Origin: Photobacterium kishitanii
Lineage (GTDB): Bacteria; Pseudomonadota; Gammaproteobacteria; Enterobacterales; Vibrionaceae
Length of the DNA stretch: 64,000 nt
Assembly: GCF_003026355.1 (NCBI RefSeq)
Contig: NZ_PYON01000008.1
Span: 62,001 to 126,000 of the forward strand
Direction of reading: 5' to 3'
Shown: piece after piece, positions 33,245 through 43,463 of the stretch
Numbering within the stretch: the first letter of the stretch is position 1
Layout: every line of letters starts with the position of its first letter
The notes under the pieces: model-generated
Databases searched by the model: none
Told to the model about the DNA's origin: nothing
The model's input: only the letters and a program-made list of their open reading frames with translations
Position numbers and translations under genes: made by a program

Positions 33245-35185
33245 ATGAATACCATAAATCGATATCATTTATTAGGTTATATTTTTGCTGTTTTGATGAT
33301 ATTTAACAATCATGTTTTTGCATCAACGCCACCGGGACCCCCACCGATAATTGTCTTTCCTATTAATGAAGATGTGTCTGATACTGTCATTGTCTCACCT
33401 GAGTTTAGTAAGTCTAAATTAGACAGTCTCATGATCGAAAAATTACGTCCTAATCGGGGACTTACTTACCTTATCCCTTTATCTATTTATGTTAAAGCGG
33501 GAGAGTATTTACGCTTAAGTCCTGCTGGGACGGGAAATATTCACTTATGTATTAATCAACTAACAAAAAATAAACTATGTGAGCAGCGTGTCTCATTTAA
33601 TTATACGACTGATTATTACGTTAAAGCGACTATTGATGGGGAAGTGTATATTGATAATCGTTTAACGGATACAAATAGTCCAGTTGAAGTGACGGTAACT
33701 GGTGGACATCAAATGCCAGTTTTTAAGTTAAATACGCATAGTGATAATGATTTTTTATCGATGCTTGATGATGCAACAGTACCTAATATTCATTTAGTGT
33801 CGAATAAAATGATTATTACAGGTCCGATAGCTAAGTTTAAGCAATATGGTATTACTAATCCTACTGAATTAATGCAGAGTTGGGACAATATTGTAACTTG
33901 GGGTCAGCAACATTATGGTTTTTCAGATGATTTGAATTCACTGCATCAACCTGTTGAGCATAAATTATTATTTCTTGATGTTGGTGAAGATGGCTTTGGA
34001 GCAATGTACGCCAGTAGTTATCATTTAGGTACGGGTACTGATAGTGGGTTTTTACGTGTTGTTGATACTGATTACTTAAATGGCACTCGAGGTTGGGGAC
34101 CGTGGCACGAGTATGGTCACACTTTGCAACCGCGTTATTTACAATTTAGTGGTATGACCGAAGTAACTGTTAATATTACCTCACAAAAGATCCGTCAGAC
34201 CTTAGGCCATGGTAGTAATATTGTCTCGCGTTGGAATAACAATATTTTTCCTTACCTTGATCAATCGAGCTCAGAAAAAGACTTCTTTGGTCAACAACTA
34301 GGGTTATTTGATAAGCTCGGTTTATTCTGGCAACTTGATCTCACCTTTGGGCCACGTTTTTACCAACGCATGAGTATTATTATGCGTAATGGATACCAAG
34401 AATTGCCATTTTTATATGATGTTGCTCAAGATAAGCGAGTACAGGTATTTATACAACAGGCTAGTTTGGCAACCGGTTATGATTTACGTGAGTATTTTAA
34501 ACACTGGGGTATACCTGTAAGTGGTGAAACGAATATTAACATGAACCGATACTCTCGTTACTTACAACCATCGACAGGGATGTGGGAAAATAGTGATTTA
34601 TCAATAACTAAACAGGATTATGAGTTTGGTGAAGATGTAGCTATTCATTATCGCCCTAAAACGAAAAAGATTAAATTTGCTTATGATTACTTCCGTACCT
34701 GGCTACCTGAACATAAGGTAACAGTCTATGTTAACAATCGTTATTTAGGAAAAATTGAAGATAATCAGAGTGATGAGTTTGATTTAACTGTCGATCCAGA
34801 CAATGCTCTTGTGAAAGTGGCGACTAAAAAGCGTCTCAACAAAGGCGATAAAATTAAATTAGTCTTTGAAACACCACAAACAAACACCGTGACTTATAAG
34901 CACCGTGTTAACGATATACGTATGTGGTCAAATTCAGAGAAAGATAAAATCACAGTGAAGGTTAAACGTAGCCGTTTCAATCGAGATGATTTTACCTTAA
35001 AAGCGTATTCAAATGGTTATGTGATTTTCAGCTGTGAGAATAATGCTTGTGAACATGCAGATGTGACGTTTAGAAACAATAAAGTGCTTATCTCTAAACA
35101 GTATCAGTTAACGCCTAATCAACCGGTTACGGTGGTTATTGGTAAGCAAAATGGTCAATTAGAAAATGTTATCTATGCTAACTAA
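33245..35185 (+). CDS. Secreted M60-family metallopeptidase
   Basis: A 646-aa exported protein (signal peptide ends near VFAS, residue ~27). The zinc motif HEYGH is at residues 288-292, within GPWHEYGHTLQP. The following Glu in FSGMTEVTVNI and a downstream Trp- and Tyr-rich helical part (FWQLDLTFGPRFYQRM) fit peptidase M60, the enhancin/mucinase group. C-terminal beta domains (residues ~440-646) may bind glycans or the substrate. A perfect AAGGAG sits before the ATG. It probably degrades glycoproteins such as mucin outside the cell, but the sequence cannot show which. A terminator follows. Confidence 0.85.
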   Translation: MNTINRYHLLGYIFAVLMIFNNHVFASTPPGPPPIIVFPINEDVSDTVIVSPEFSKSKLDSLMIEKLRPNRGLTYLIPLSIYVKAGEYLRLSPAGTGNIHLCINQLTKNKLCEQRVSFNYTTDYYVKATIDGEVYIDNRLTDTNSPVEVTVTGGHQMPVFKLNTHSDNDFLSMLDDATVPNIHLVSNKMIITGPIAKFKQYGITNPTELMQSWDNIVTWGQQHYGFSDDLNSLHQPVEHKLLFLDVGEDGFGAMYASSYHLGTGTDSGFLRVVDTDYLNGTRGWGPWHEYGHTLQPRYLQFSGMTEVTVNITSQKIRQTLGHGSNIVSRWNNNIFPYLDQSSSEKDFFGQQLGLFDKLGLFWQLDLTFGPRFYQRMSIIMRNGYQELPFLYDVAQDKRVQVFIQQASLATGYDLREYFKHWGIPVSGETNINMNRYSRYLQPSTGMWENSDLSITKQDYEFGEDVAIHYRPKTKKIKFAYDYFRTWLPEHKVTVYVNNRYLGKIEDNQSDEFDLTVDPDNALVKVATKKRLNKGDKIKLVFETPQTNTVTYKHRVNDIRMWSNSEKDKITVKVKRSRFNRDDFTLKAYSNGYVIFSCENNACEHADVTFRNNKVLISKQYQLTPNQPVTVVIGKQNGQLENVIYAN

Positions 35186-35223
35186 TAAGTAATTTAGGTT
35201 ATTTAGCATGGAAATTAAAGGTT

Positions 35224-35247
35224 ATTGGCGTCATGGATGACGCCAAT
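35224..35247 (+). terminator. Terminator hairpin after the M60 peptidase
   Basis: A perfect 11-bp stem (ATTGGCGTCAT, ATGACGCCAAT) with a 2-nt loop, then a moderately T-rich stretch. It lies between convergent genes. Confidence 0.75.
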
Positions 35248-35268
35248 ACGTTTATTTATGGCTTTATA

Positions 35269-36984
35269 TTATTTGGCCATGTAAATGGTATTACCCTCTT
35301 TTATTGTTTCTACAATCTTAATATCTTTAATTTTTGTTGGTTCAATAGTCAGTGGGTTGTTATCGAGGATAACCATATCAGCAAGTTTTCCTACCTCAAG
35401 AGAGCCTTTATTCATTTCTTCGTTATATTGCTCTGCAGCCCAAATAGTCATCGCTTTTAAGCCTTCAAGTGGTGTGATGCGCTGCGTTGTTCCTATTACT
35501 TCGTTATGACGAGATAACCGATTAACAGCAGATGAAAGCATCATCATTTGATCTAATGGTGCAACAACAAAGTCAGTATGATTCGTTGGGTGGAGGCCAA
35601 TATCAATCGCATCTCGCATTGGACTAATGTAGTCAGTCTGCTTTTTGCCCCTATTTTTAAGGTGAGCGTCTGCAAAATAATAGGTATGTAAGGTATAGAA
35701 AGAAGGGCGGATCTTATATTCTTTAAATTTACTTAATTGATCTTTACGCGAAAACTGAGCGTGGATCATTGTAATGTTACGATCTTTAGTCAGATCACCA
35801 TTGGCTGCAGATAGATGAGCTTCAAAAAAGGCATCAATGGCACCGTCGCCATTAGCATGTATGTTTAAAGGGACATTTAAGTCATAAACCTTTTTGATCA
35901 TGGTGTTAATAGTGTCTTGTGGGAAAGTCAATTCACCTAACCAATGTTGTTCTCCCGCAGGACCGCCAGCTAAATATGGCGTCGTAAATTTGGCGGTACG
36001 GCCTTGAGGTGAACCATCGATAGTCACTTTAATTCCACCCACTTTAAAATGATTGTTATATTTCAGCCATTGATCTATTGGGTACTTTGCTAAAATAGCA
36101 TCAACATCAGTAATGAAAGGGTAAACAATAACATCAATAATATTGGCATTGGCATCAGATGCCCGTTTAATTGTTTCAAATTGATTTAGATGGGTTGCTC
36201 CCTCATGAGCCGTCGTAATACCATTTTGAGCATATAGTTGCTGTCCTGCTTTAGTTGCTGCAATTTCTTGCTCAGCCGACATAACCTCTGCTTGTGCAAG
36301 TACGGGAAGAAAAGCTGTCTCCATTATTAAACCATAAGGTTCATTGGTGCCTTCTTTACGAACGATAACGCCGCCAGCAGGAGTGACTGTTTGATCATTG
36401 TAACCGTATTTTTTTAAAGCAAGGCTATTCATGACCGTACCATGCATAGAAACATGATCGATACGAACAGGGTTATCAGGAAAAACTTTATCGATATCAT
36501 CACGATTGAGTAAGCGACCATTTGGCATTACGGTATCATCGTAACCGTAAGCAATGATCAGTTCACCTTTAGGGACGTTATTTTCGTCGGCATATTTCTT
36601 TATTGCGGTAAGAATACTATCAACGTCTTTACCTGTACCTGATGGTGGCGCATAAACTTGAGCTTGATTAGCAACTTGTAATGAATTGAAATAGTGACTA
36701 TGTGCGTCAATAAAACCGGGCAGTAAGCTTTTATTGTTCAAGTCGATCAGCTGAGTATTTGTTGATTTAAACGTTTCGTTAATTTTATTGGTATCACCAA
36801 CACCAATAATTTTCCCATCTTTAACCGCAATAGCTTGAACTGATGGTTGAGCATCGTTCATGGTGATAATATTACCGCCGCTATAAATAGCATCAGCGCT
36901 AACAGTCGGGTCTTTTTCATTACATCCCATAATTAACAACGATGATATTAAGGCTGAGATAAGTTTTAATTGTGGAATTTTCAT
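35269..36984 (-). CDS. Amidohydrolase-family lipoprotein (YtcJ-like)
   Basis: A 571-aa protein with a lipobox (SLLIMGC, Cys near residue 21). The amidohydrolase barrel has the metal motif DAHSHY near residue 95, a central HANGDGAID, then HAQFS and NHTDFVVAP. It ends with GKLADMVILDNNPL. This is the Amidohydro_3 family with YtcJ-type members. It hydrolyses C-N bonds of unknown substrates and appears to be membrane-anchored outside the cytoplasm. It is a single-gene unit on the minus strand. Confidence 0.85.
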   Translation of the reverse strand: MKIPQLKLISALISSLLIMGCNEKDPTVSADAIYSGGNIITMNDAQPSVQAIAVKDGKIIGVGDTNKINETFKSTNTQLIDLNNKSLLPGFIDAHSHYFNSLQVANQAQVYAPPSGTGKDVDSILTAIKKYADENNVPKGELIIAYGYDDTVMPNGRLLNRDDIDKVFPDNPVRIDHVSMHGTVMNSLALKKYGYNDQTVTPAGGVIVRKEGTNEPYGLIMETAFLPVLAQAEVMSAEQEIAATKAGQQLYAQNGITTAHEGATHLNQFETIKRASDANANIIDVIVYPFITDVDAILAKYPIDQWLKYNNHFKVGGIKVTIDGSPQGRTAKFTTPYLAGGPAGEQHWLGELTFPQDTINTMIKKVYDLNVPLNIHANGDGAIDAFFEAHLSAANGDLTKDRNITMIHAQFSRKDQLSKFKEYKIRPSFYTLHTYYFADAHLKNRGKKQTDYISPMRDAIDIGLHPTNHTDFVVAPLDQMMMLSSAVNRLSRHNEVIGTTQRITPLEGLKAMTIWAAEQYNEEMNKGSLEVGKLADMVILDNNPLTIEPTKIKDIKIVETIKEGNTIYMAK

Positions 36985-37140
36985 TGACTACATCCGTGTT
37001 AAGAATAATAAAAATATTAGTGACTACATACATATTGATAGCACTAAAATTTTTAAATACTTAAATTTATAGATGGGACAGTTAAATGTAGGCAATAATT
37101 TCTTGGTAATAAAGGCAGTTTGTGGCGAGAGTGATACAAA

Positions 37141-37163
37141 AAGCCAGATAATGTATCTGGCTT
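37141..37163 (-). terminator. Terminator of the YeiH-like gene
   Basis: A 10-bp stem (AAGCCAGATA, TATCTGGCTT) with a 3-nt loop. On the minus strand it is followed by a T tract, right after the permease stop. Confidence 0.85.
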
Positions 37164-37192
37164 AAAGGTATATGAGGGTAGTTACTTATTAT

Positions 37193-38140
37193 TTAAAGAA
37201 ATAATTCAATATAAGTTAGTGACGCTGTACCAATTGCCAACCAAAGCACCACTCCTAATAATAAGGGTTTGTGTCCTGCATTACGTAGTTTATTAACGGT
37301 AATTCCTGATCCGATTAAGAATAAACATACGACTAATAAACGTTTTGAAGCATCAAAAATAAGGATATATGTTGAATGAAATTGTGGAACAAAATGAGCA
37401 ATTAAAATAGCGAGGCAATAGAAGACAATAAAATAAGGTATACCAATTTTCTTACTATCACCTTTGAACATTAATGCACTGCCGAAAGCGACAGGAATAA
37501 TCCATAACGCACGTGCGAGTTTTAACGTGGTGGCGGTTTTCAACGCTTCATCACCATAAGAGCCCGCAGCTCCGACAACTGATGATGTATCATGAATGGC
37601 AATTGCAGCCCAAGTACCAAAAGCATGCTGGCTCATTTCTAATAAATGACCTACCGCAGGGAAAAGAAACAGTGCAACAGCATTAAGTACAAATACAGTC
37701 GCTAATGCTAATGAAGTTTGATCATCACGGGCATTAATTGCTGGCGATACTGCTGCAATGGCACTACCACCACAAATAGCGGTACCAGCTGCGATTAAGT
37801 GACCAGTTTTTTTATCAAGCTTTAAAAAGTGGGTCGCTATCCAACCTAAAAACAAGGTAAAGAAGATTGAAGATATAATCAGTCCTAGCCCCTGACGACT
37901 AGCTTCAATTGCTTCATTTAAATTAATCCCAAAACCTAAACCAATAATGGAATATGACAAAAGTTTTTTTGTTAAGGCTGCAAGATTAAATTGAGTGGGC
38001 ACTAAACCAAAACTAGCTAAAGTGAAACCTAGAATCAATGCTATTGGTGAACTAATGAAAGGAGCTAAACATATAACTGCGGCAATTATAAAAACAATAT
38101 CTGCAGGTCTTAGGTTTCTAATCTTTTGATTTAATGTCAT
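37193..38140 (-). CDS. YeiH/UPF0324-family transporter
   Basis: A 315-aa inner-membrane protein with about ten helices. [21 protein letters not shown] and [16 protein letters not shown] are the family hallmarks (UPF0324, putative sulfate exporter family, E. coli YeiH). [13 protein letters not shown] is near the C terminus. The transported anion in this organism is not known. Confidence 0.9.
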   Translation of the reverse strand: MTLNQKIRNLRPADIVFIIAAVICLAPFISSPIALILGFTLASFGLVPTQFNLAALTKKLLSYSIIGLGFGINLNEAIEASRQGLGLIISSIFFTLFLGWIATHFLKLDKKTGHLIAAGTAICGGSAIAAVSPAINARDDQTSLALATVFVLNAVALFLFPAVGHLLEMSQHAFGTWAAIAIHDTSSVVGAAGSYGDEALKTATTLKLARALWIIPVAFGSALMFKGDSKKIGIPYFIVFYCLAILIAHFVPQFHSTYILIFDASKRLLVVCLFLIGSGITVNKLRNAGHKPLLLGVVLWLAIGTASLTYIELFL

Positions 38141-38253
38141 TTTTGTAGTTAAAGTCTGTTTATTTATGAGATCTTAAATTATACGCATGTCATTCTATTT
38201 CGTTTAGTTAAATATTTTGAAACGAGGGTTAAGAGTAATTTAATGTGTGCTTT

Positions 38254-38583
38254 TTACTTTTTTTTCCACGCTCCGTTACTATCTTGATAGAAATTTCCAG
38301 GTTGTGTTTTTTCTATTGCTTTATGATAAGCACGCTGTTTTACCTCAATAAGCGATAAATCATGGGATTGACTAATTGCGTGATAGGTATTTTGGCGGTG
38401 ATTATTTACCGTCGTTACGAGATGGTGAATGTTAGCATTATTATCTAATTTGATGACAGCAATAAAACCATTTTTAGCTTCACCAACAAGTCCTTGTTGT
38501 TTGGCTTGTTGTAAGTTAATTGCAAAGACTGAATGGGAAAATAATAACGAGATTAGATAACAGCTAAGGATGATACGTTTCAT
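38254..38583 (-). CDS. ydbL: YdbL-family (DUF1318) periplasmic protein
   Basis: A 109-aa protein with a signal peptide (cleavage near SVFA, residue ~21) and the DUF1318 pattern AKQQGLVGEAKNGFIAVI, then RQNTYHAISQSHDLSL and YQDSNGAWKKK. It is the third gene of ydbH-ynbE-ydbL, as in E. coli, where the three act in lipid transport between membranes. YdbL is proposed to help the YdbH-YnbE assembly. Confidence 0.88.
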   Translation of the reverse strand: MKRIILSCYLISLLFSHSVFAINLQQAKQQGLVGEAKNGFIAVIKLDNNANIHHLVTTVNNHRQNTYHAISQSHDLSLIEVKQRAYHKAIEKTQPGNFYQDSNGAWKKK

Positions 38584-38615
38584 AGAATATTATCCTGATA
38601 AAGAGAAGGTGAAAA

Positions 38616-38831
38616 TTAAAATGTCGCTTTATTATCAAAGAGCTGCTCTATCTCTTTGTCTACTTTTATTTTTATTTCATGCTCAATTTTAACGTTAAGA
38701 TTAACCTCTATCGGTTTATCAGATGTGGCTACTTGTATTGTGGGTGTGCATCCATTAAGCAATAACATAGTGATCATTATTGCTATGCTATAGAGAGTAG
38801 ATAGAGGTAATGTTTTTTGCAAACGATTCAT
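38616..38831 (-). CDS. ynbE: YnbE-family outer-membrane lipoprotein
   Basis: A 71-aa lipoprotein (lipobox MLLLNGC, Cys near residue 28). The mature part is short and beta-prone: TPTIQVATSDKPIEVNLNVKIEHEIKI shows the TP-IQVA-P-EPI-IN-N pattern of YnbE. It lies 20 bases after ydbH. In E. coli it anchors the lipid bridge YdbH to the outer membrane. Confidence 0.88.
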   Translation of the reverse strand: MNRLQKTLPLSTLYSIAIMITMLLLNGCTPTIQVATSDKPIEVNLNVKIEHEIKIKVDKEIEQLFDNKATF

Positions 38832-38851
38832 GATGATACCTTTAGGTGTTA

Positions 38852-41800
38852 TTAGTGATTAAAATGCTCACTGATTTTTTGTTCGATTTCTGAAGCATTG
38901 ATCATGTTAATTGTTTTAATGAGTTCAAGGATATTATCCTCAACGGCTAAGTTGATATTGATAGGGCGGCCGTACTGGAAATCAGGGTTATAGCCTTTAA
39001 GATGTGATTGCGTTTTTAATACACCATTTCTAGCGTAGTTAACTTTAATCGCGAGAGTACGATAATGATAATTTTTGAGGATCTCACTTACCACTAAAGG
39101 ACTATGGTGACCGGCAGCTTTTACTTTTTTATCGATGACAGACCCATCAAGATAGCGTAATACACCGCCTGGATGACGAGATTGTAATACACCGCTATGG
39201 ATCTCTGGTTTACCATCAACAATAGAGATAGGGATCGTTCCATCAAGGATCCCTGTGAACTCTATGCCTTCATGATCAATAAGATCCGTTATCTTATTAA
39301 TGTTAAGTCCAAACACTGTCACTGGAATGGATGTTAAATTACGTAAGTTGGTACGGCTGATGCTATGTGCACTTAAACTGCCACCAAATAAATTGGCTGA
39401 TATTCGATGTAATGTGTATTGGTCTGTTTGGGTATCAAGGTCGAGAATTAAGCTTGGCATTGTTAACGTTATTCCCGCTTTAACTTGTTGGGCAAATAAA
39501 GCCATCGGACGCAGCGTGCGAATACCATTTGGAGAGAACGCGACATAAAGGCTGCTATTAAGTTGGGTTATATCAATATTTCGGTAATTGCCTGAAAGTT
39601 GATCAGTGCTAATGTTAGCTGTTCCTGTTAGTTGGTTATTATCATCAATAATGAATGATGCGCTGGTGGTGATACTGCCATCAGTAATATCAAGCGGCAA
39701 AGATAGATTCGGGAAGTAATAGTTTTTTAAGCTATTTTTTTTCGTAAATACAATTGTTCGATGGTGTAATTTCACCTTGGTCTTCTTGGTAATTAAGTCT
39801 GCATTAACATCTACTTGCGCTAATATATCATCGTATGGATTAGCTAAGGTTGTTTCAACTTGTAGGGTGTTATTCGCTAAACGAAAATTACCATGAAGAT
39901 TAGTCGGTGGCAGTAATTGCTTATGATTACGCTGCGCGGCTCCCATGGTAATTTTGAAATCACTAGAGAATGTAAGCGGGGCTGCTTTAAGGGGTTCTTT
40001 AGGCTCGACTTTTTTAGCCATTTTGGCTTTAGAGGTCGAGATGTCAGTTACTGCTGCTGTCACAGTATCGCTTTTAAATAATACTTCATGGTGTAATAAG
40101 AACTTACTGACATCAACATTCAACAACGCTTTATAGTCTGCAGGTTGTGATTTTTTTGTCGCCTGGTGGCGCGCATATAATTGAGCACTTAATTGTGCTT
40201 GCGTATTTTTAGGCTGATAAAGTGTTAATGCCAGCCGGTCTGTTTGTTTTTCAAAAATACCAATTAGCTGATTTAAACTGAAATCAATATTCTTACTATT
40301 ACTGTTGGCTAAGGTTGGAATACCTTCAAATGTTAGTTTTTTTGCTTGAAAACGGGTTTGCTGGAGCTGTGAGATTAAATAATTATTAGCCCAGGTTGCC
40401 TTTACTTTTGAGCTAAAAAGAACCTTATCAATTTTACTGTCAACAATAGGTTGTAGGGTATTAATACTCGCATTAATGTTGGCATCAATATGACATTGGA
40501 GGTTGGGATACAGACAATTGAGATCATCGATAAAGAAATCAAATTCAGATTTTGTTTTGGCATTTTTAAAACGGATCGTCTCATTTTTATCACTCAATGC
40601 CACACGGAATAACTTATTTTGATAGTTGACATCAAAATTTATTTTACCATCACTGTTCATCTGAATATTAGCAACATGTTTCGGTGCATTATTACGACGA
40701 GTACTTTTCTGTTTAGAATGTAGAAATGGCGCGGCGAATGCGTATTTGTTGAGTTCAATCGTAAAAGAGGATGGTAATTCAATCCCAATAAGGTAATGCG
40801 CATCTACAATTTTGTTATCAATGACCATCGGTTGGGTGGTTTTTGATAAGCTGCTTACAACCTGTTTAGCATAAAAGCGTAATGGCCCATTTATTTTTGC
40901 ATCAGGAACATCTTTTAATCCTAAACGGTCAGTAAATTCTTTGGTGTTTTTAAAGTTGGCATTGCAATTTAAGTATTGCGGTAGTGGTTGTTGAAAAATG
41001 ATTTTAGCGTCGCAATTAAGATTATTACCATCACTGCGAGTCATAATAGTGTGTACGCGGGCATCCGTTTTCGATAAGTGGTGAATATTAACATCAAGTT
41101 GATATGGATTAGGAGCCAGGGCTTTACCTCGCACAATAAAACGAGCTTTAGTTTTGTCTGCTGTGGCAATATTTAAATCTTTGGCCTGCTGCTCTATTTT
41201 TTTGCGGGCTTGCTCTCGCTGTTGACGTTGTTGTTTATTTTTAGCCTTTTCTGCTGTTGTCTTATGAGAGGAGGTTTTGCTGCTATCTATATCCTCTGAT
41301 GGAATAGGATTAGTAAGGGGCTGGTTGGGTGTTTTTAATGCTATTGAAGTGAGTGGTGTTTCTAAAATCACTTTAGCGTCAATTAATAAATCACCGTAAG
41401 TAAATGACTTTATTTTAAATTTATTAACGGGTAAGCGGGCAAGGTTTGCAATGGTTTGCCCAAGATGAAATCCTTTGCTGTCGATATCGGTACGATTAAC
41501 GAATTCAGGTAAGTATTTAGGTTGTTCCAGTTTTGCTGTCTTAGCAATTAATTTCATTGTCGGTAGACTACGTTTGAGATCAAACGCTAACGATAATTTA
41601 GTGATAATTTGTTCAGGCAAAGTGTTATTAAGCGTTTCCCATTCAGGATGGAGTGACGCGATCTTGACCGAAACGGGTGTTTTGTCGCCTTTCCAAGCAA
41701 TTGAAAATTGACTATCGATAAAGCGTAATGGGTAATGGGGCGATGGTTGATAATGGGGAAAGAATAGATTTAATCGTCCTTTGTCAGAATGGCCCGAGAT

Positions 41801-42361
41801 CACCAGATGTGGACTATTGCTGATGGTGACATCAACCTGTTCTATAATTTGTGTGGCTGCAGGCTCTTTACCATCACTGTGTGCAGCAGAGGCTGTTACC
41901 TTACGGGCATGGGCATTAATGGCTAACGGAGATGAGAAATCAACAAATTTAAAAGTAGCATCAAAAAAGTGAATATACCGTAGGTAAATGTCTTGCTGTT
42001 TTAACATTGCTGTCGCAGCAGGAGAGAGTTCAATCTCATATTTCTTAGCGAAAAGCCGATAACTGCCTTCATCAAGGGAATTGTCCGGATCAATATTGTG
42101 TTTTAAAGAAAGATCATGGAAAGTGACATTGTAACTAAATGCCCGTAATGAAATTAGCTCAGCACGTACTTCACCATCATAGCGTAGTCCTTTAAGACCC
42201 GTAATTGTGATGCCATTAATACTGAGCCATATAAAACCAATAATCGGTACTAATAGTATGATCACCAATAATGATAAACCAACCTTGGTACCTGTATGTA
42301 ACCGCGATGGCCGAGGACTTGCTGGTGGTGATGGCTCGGGATTGCGCGGGTTAGATTTCAC
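38852..42361 (-). CDS. ydbH: YdbH-family AsmA-like intermembrane lipid-transport protein
   Basis: A 1169-aa protein with one N-terminal membrane helix (residues ~28-50; VGLSLLVIILLVPIIGFIWL) and a very long beta-rich periplasmic part, as in the bridge-like AsmA proteins. A KTAEKAKNKQQRQQ coiled-coil insert lies near residues 365-395 and looks extra. The C terminus has VTVFGLNINKITDLIDHEG, DGTIPISIVDGKP and NIINLAVED-like strands. YdbH, TamB and YhdP together move phospholipid to the outer membrane. It opens with GTG and leads the ydbH-ynbE-ydbL operon. It is longer than E. coli YdbH (about 880 aa). Confidence 0.88.
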   Translation of the reverse strand: MKSNPRNPEPSPPASPRPSRLHTGTKVGLSLLVIILLVPIIGFIWLSINGITITGLKGLRYDGEVRAELISLRAFSYNVTFHDLSLKHNIDPDNSLDEGSYRLFAKKYEIELSPAATAMLKQQDIYLRYIHFFDATFKFVDFSSPLAINAHARKVTASAAHSDGKEPAATQIIEQVDVTISNSPHLVISGHSDKGRLNLFFPHYQPSPHYPLRFIDSQFSIAWKGDKTPVSVKIASLHPEWETLNNTLPEQIITKLSLAFDLKRSLPTMKLIAKTAKLEQPKYLPEFVNRTDIDSKGFHLGQTIANLARLPVNKFKIKSFTYGDLLIDAKVILETPLTSIALKTPNQPLTNPIPSEDIDSSKTSSHKTTAEKAKNKQQRQQREQARKKIEQQAKDLNIATADKTKARFIVRGKALAPNPYQLDVNIHHLSKTDARVHTIMTRSDGNNLNCDAKIIFQQPLPQYLNCNANFKNTKEFTDRLGLKDVPDAKINGPLRFYAKQVVSSLSKTTQPMVIDNKIVDAHYLIGIELPSSFTIELNKYAFAAPFLHSKQKSTRRNNAPKHVANIQMNSDGKINFDVNYQNKLFRVALSDKNETIRFKNAKTKSEFDFFIDDLNCLYPNLQCHIDANINASINTLQPIVDSKIDKVLFSSKVKATWANNYLISQLQQTRFQAKKLTFEGIPTLANSNSKNIDFSLNQLIGIFEKQTDRLALTLYQPKNTQAQLSAQLYARHQATKKSQPADYKALLNVDVSKFLLHHEVLFKSDTVTAAVTDISTSKAKMAKKVEPKEPLKAAPLTFSSDFKITMGAAQRNHKQLLPPTNLHGNFRLANNTLQVETTLANPYDDILAQVDVNADLITKKTKVKLHHRTIVFTKKNSLKNYYFPNLSLPLDITDGSITTSASFIIDDNNQLTGTANISTDQLSGNYRNIDITQLNSSLYVAFSPNGIRTLRPMALFAQQVKAGITLTMPSLILDLDTQTDQYTLHRISANLFGGSLSAHSISRTNLRNLTSIPVTVFGLNINKITDLIDHEGIEFTGILDGTIPISIVDGKPEIHSGVLQSRHPGGVLRYLDGSVIDKKVKAAGHHSPLVVSEILKNYHYRTLAIKVNYARNGVLKTQSHLKGYNPDFQYGRPININLAVEDNILELIKTINMINASEIEQKISEHFNH

Positions 42362-42576
42362 TGCGATAGTTCACCTATTAATAAAATGATGATCCAATGG
42401 TAGCAATAAGTTGTGAAATTAACTTAAATAATAACCATTAGCTGTATATTTAGACATACAAATGATTCTATCATTGGAATGTTGTCGACAAAAATCATTC
42501 AATAACATTTGACCGTAAAATGACTAAATATGCTTTTGGTTGCAAAAAATACGGGGTTAGACTTGGCGATTTGAAT

Positions 42577-42608
42577 GTCTATTCATTTAATTGTCTATTC
42601 ATTTAATT
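42577..42608. repeat. 16-bp tandem duplication at the end of the DUF4344 gene
   Basis: TGTCTATTCATTTAAT occurs twice back to back, with a partial third copy. The repeat runs through the stop codon of the minus-strand gene and gives several in-register stop codons. Confidence 0.85.
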
Positions 42609-43463
42609 GTCTAAATAATAAAGCCAGCCTTTGTGAGTAGTTGAAAATATAGTTTGGCATTGACGCTGCTGCTGTTGACGTTGTGCTAAGGGGAATGAAT
42701 CAAATAAACGCTGATAACGGTTGGGGTTACTACCGTAGACTAAACATAAAACATGCTGATAGCGCTGTGGAGTAAGACCATGTTGTTGAATAAAGTGATT
42801 AGTGCTAAGCGTTGAGTTATTAAGTTCATGTATACTGAAAAAACGACCTGAATTAATCGCAATTTCATCTCCTCGGTCGACATCATTAAGCAGTAAAATA
42901 GTGACAAAATTATCGACAGTACTTTCGCTGTTACCTAATACAGGGATAGCTCGATCAAGAATAAACGCATGTCCGATTTGATGCAGTAACGTTACTAATA
43001 ACGCATCGGCTGTCGCTTGATAACGTTGCTGTTGGGTAGGGTAAATACCTGTATCACGAATATGCTGTAATAGCTGAGTAATGTAGTGGTAAGGAATCTG
43101 AATTTGTTGTTGGGTGGAATTATAATCAGGCCCCTTAACACTTCCAAATATAATCTCTAAACTAGGTGCGAAAATATAACGGGTTTGGCTCAATTGTTTA
43201 ATGGTTGTCAGAATAGATGAGTGTTGAACAATATCTTTTGCTTGCTGTTGTTGTAGGTTAACGGGGGGAATAAAAACAAAGTTGACGGTAGCAACAGGAT
43301 CTAACGCTAAACCATATTGCCCGCCGGTTGGATGCTCAGTGCCAGCATAGCTTAAATAACACATTGTTAGGTACAGAAAGCCGCATAGAAGCTTTATTAG
43401 AGGCGATAAACGTGAAGGTTTTGTATACGCTGGTTGATTAAAAGTGAGATCATGTCTATTCAC
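42603..43463 (-). CDS. DUF4344-like putative metallopeptidase with altered active site
   Basis: A 286-aa protein with a hydrophobic N-terminal region (residues ~22-40). The domain includes NFVFIPP, IQIPYHYITQ and ADALLVTLLHQIGHAF. DUF4344 proteins normally carry HExxH in this last segment; here it is HQIGH (residues 161-165, bases 42969-42983), with VLGNSESTVDNFVTILLL after it, where the third ligand region lies. Loss of the Glu should abolish protease activity while leaving zinc binding possible. The tail is Gln-rich (QRQQQQRQCQT). GAGGTGG precedes the GTG start. Confidence 0.7.
   Translation of the reverse strand: MNRHDLTFNQPAYTKPSRLSPLIKLLCGFLYLTMCYLSYAGTEHPTGGQYGLALDPVATVNFVFIPPVNLQQQQAKDIVQHSSILTTIKQLSQTRYIFAPSLEIIFGSVKGPDYNSTQQQIQIPYHYITQLLQHIRDTGIYPTQQQRYQATADALLVTLLHQIGHAFILDRAIPVLGNSESTVDNFVTILLLNDVDRGDEIAINSGRFFSIHELNNSTLSTNHFIQQHGLTPQRYQHVLCLVYGSNPNRYQRLFDSFPLAQRQQQQRQCQTIFSTTHKGWLYYLDN

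Noticed and set aside
35233..35460. Plus-strand frames at the end of the amidohydrolase gene
   Set aside because: These are antisense to the amidohydrolase C terminus and start inside the terminator hairpin.
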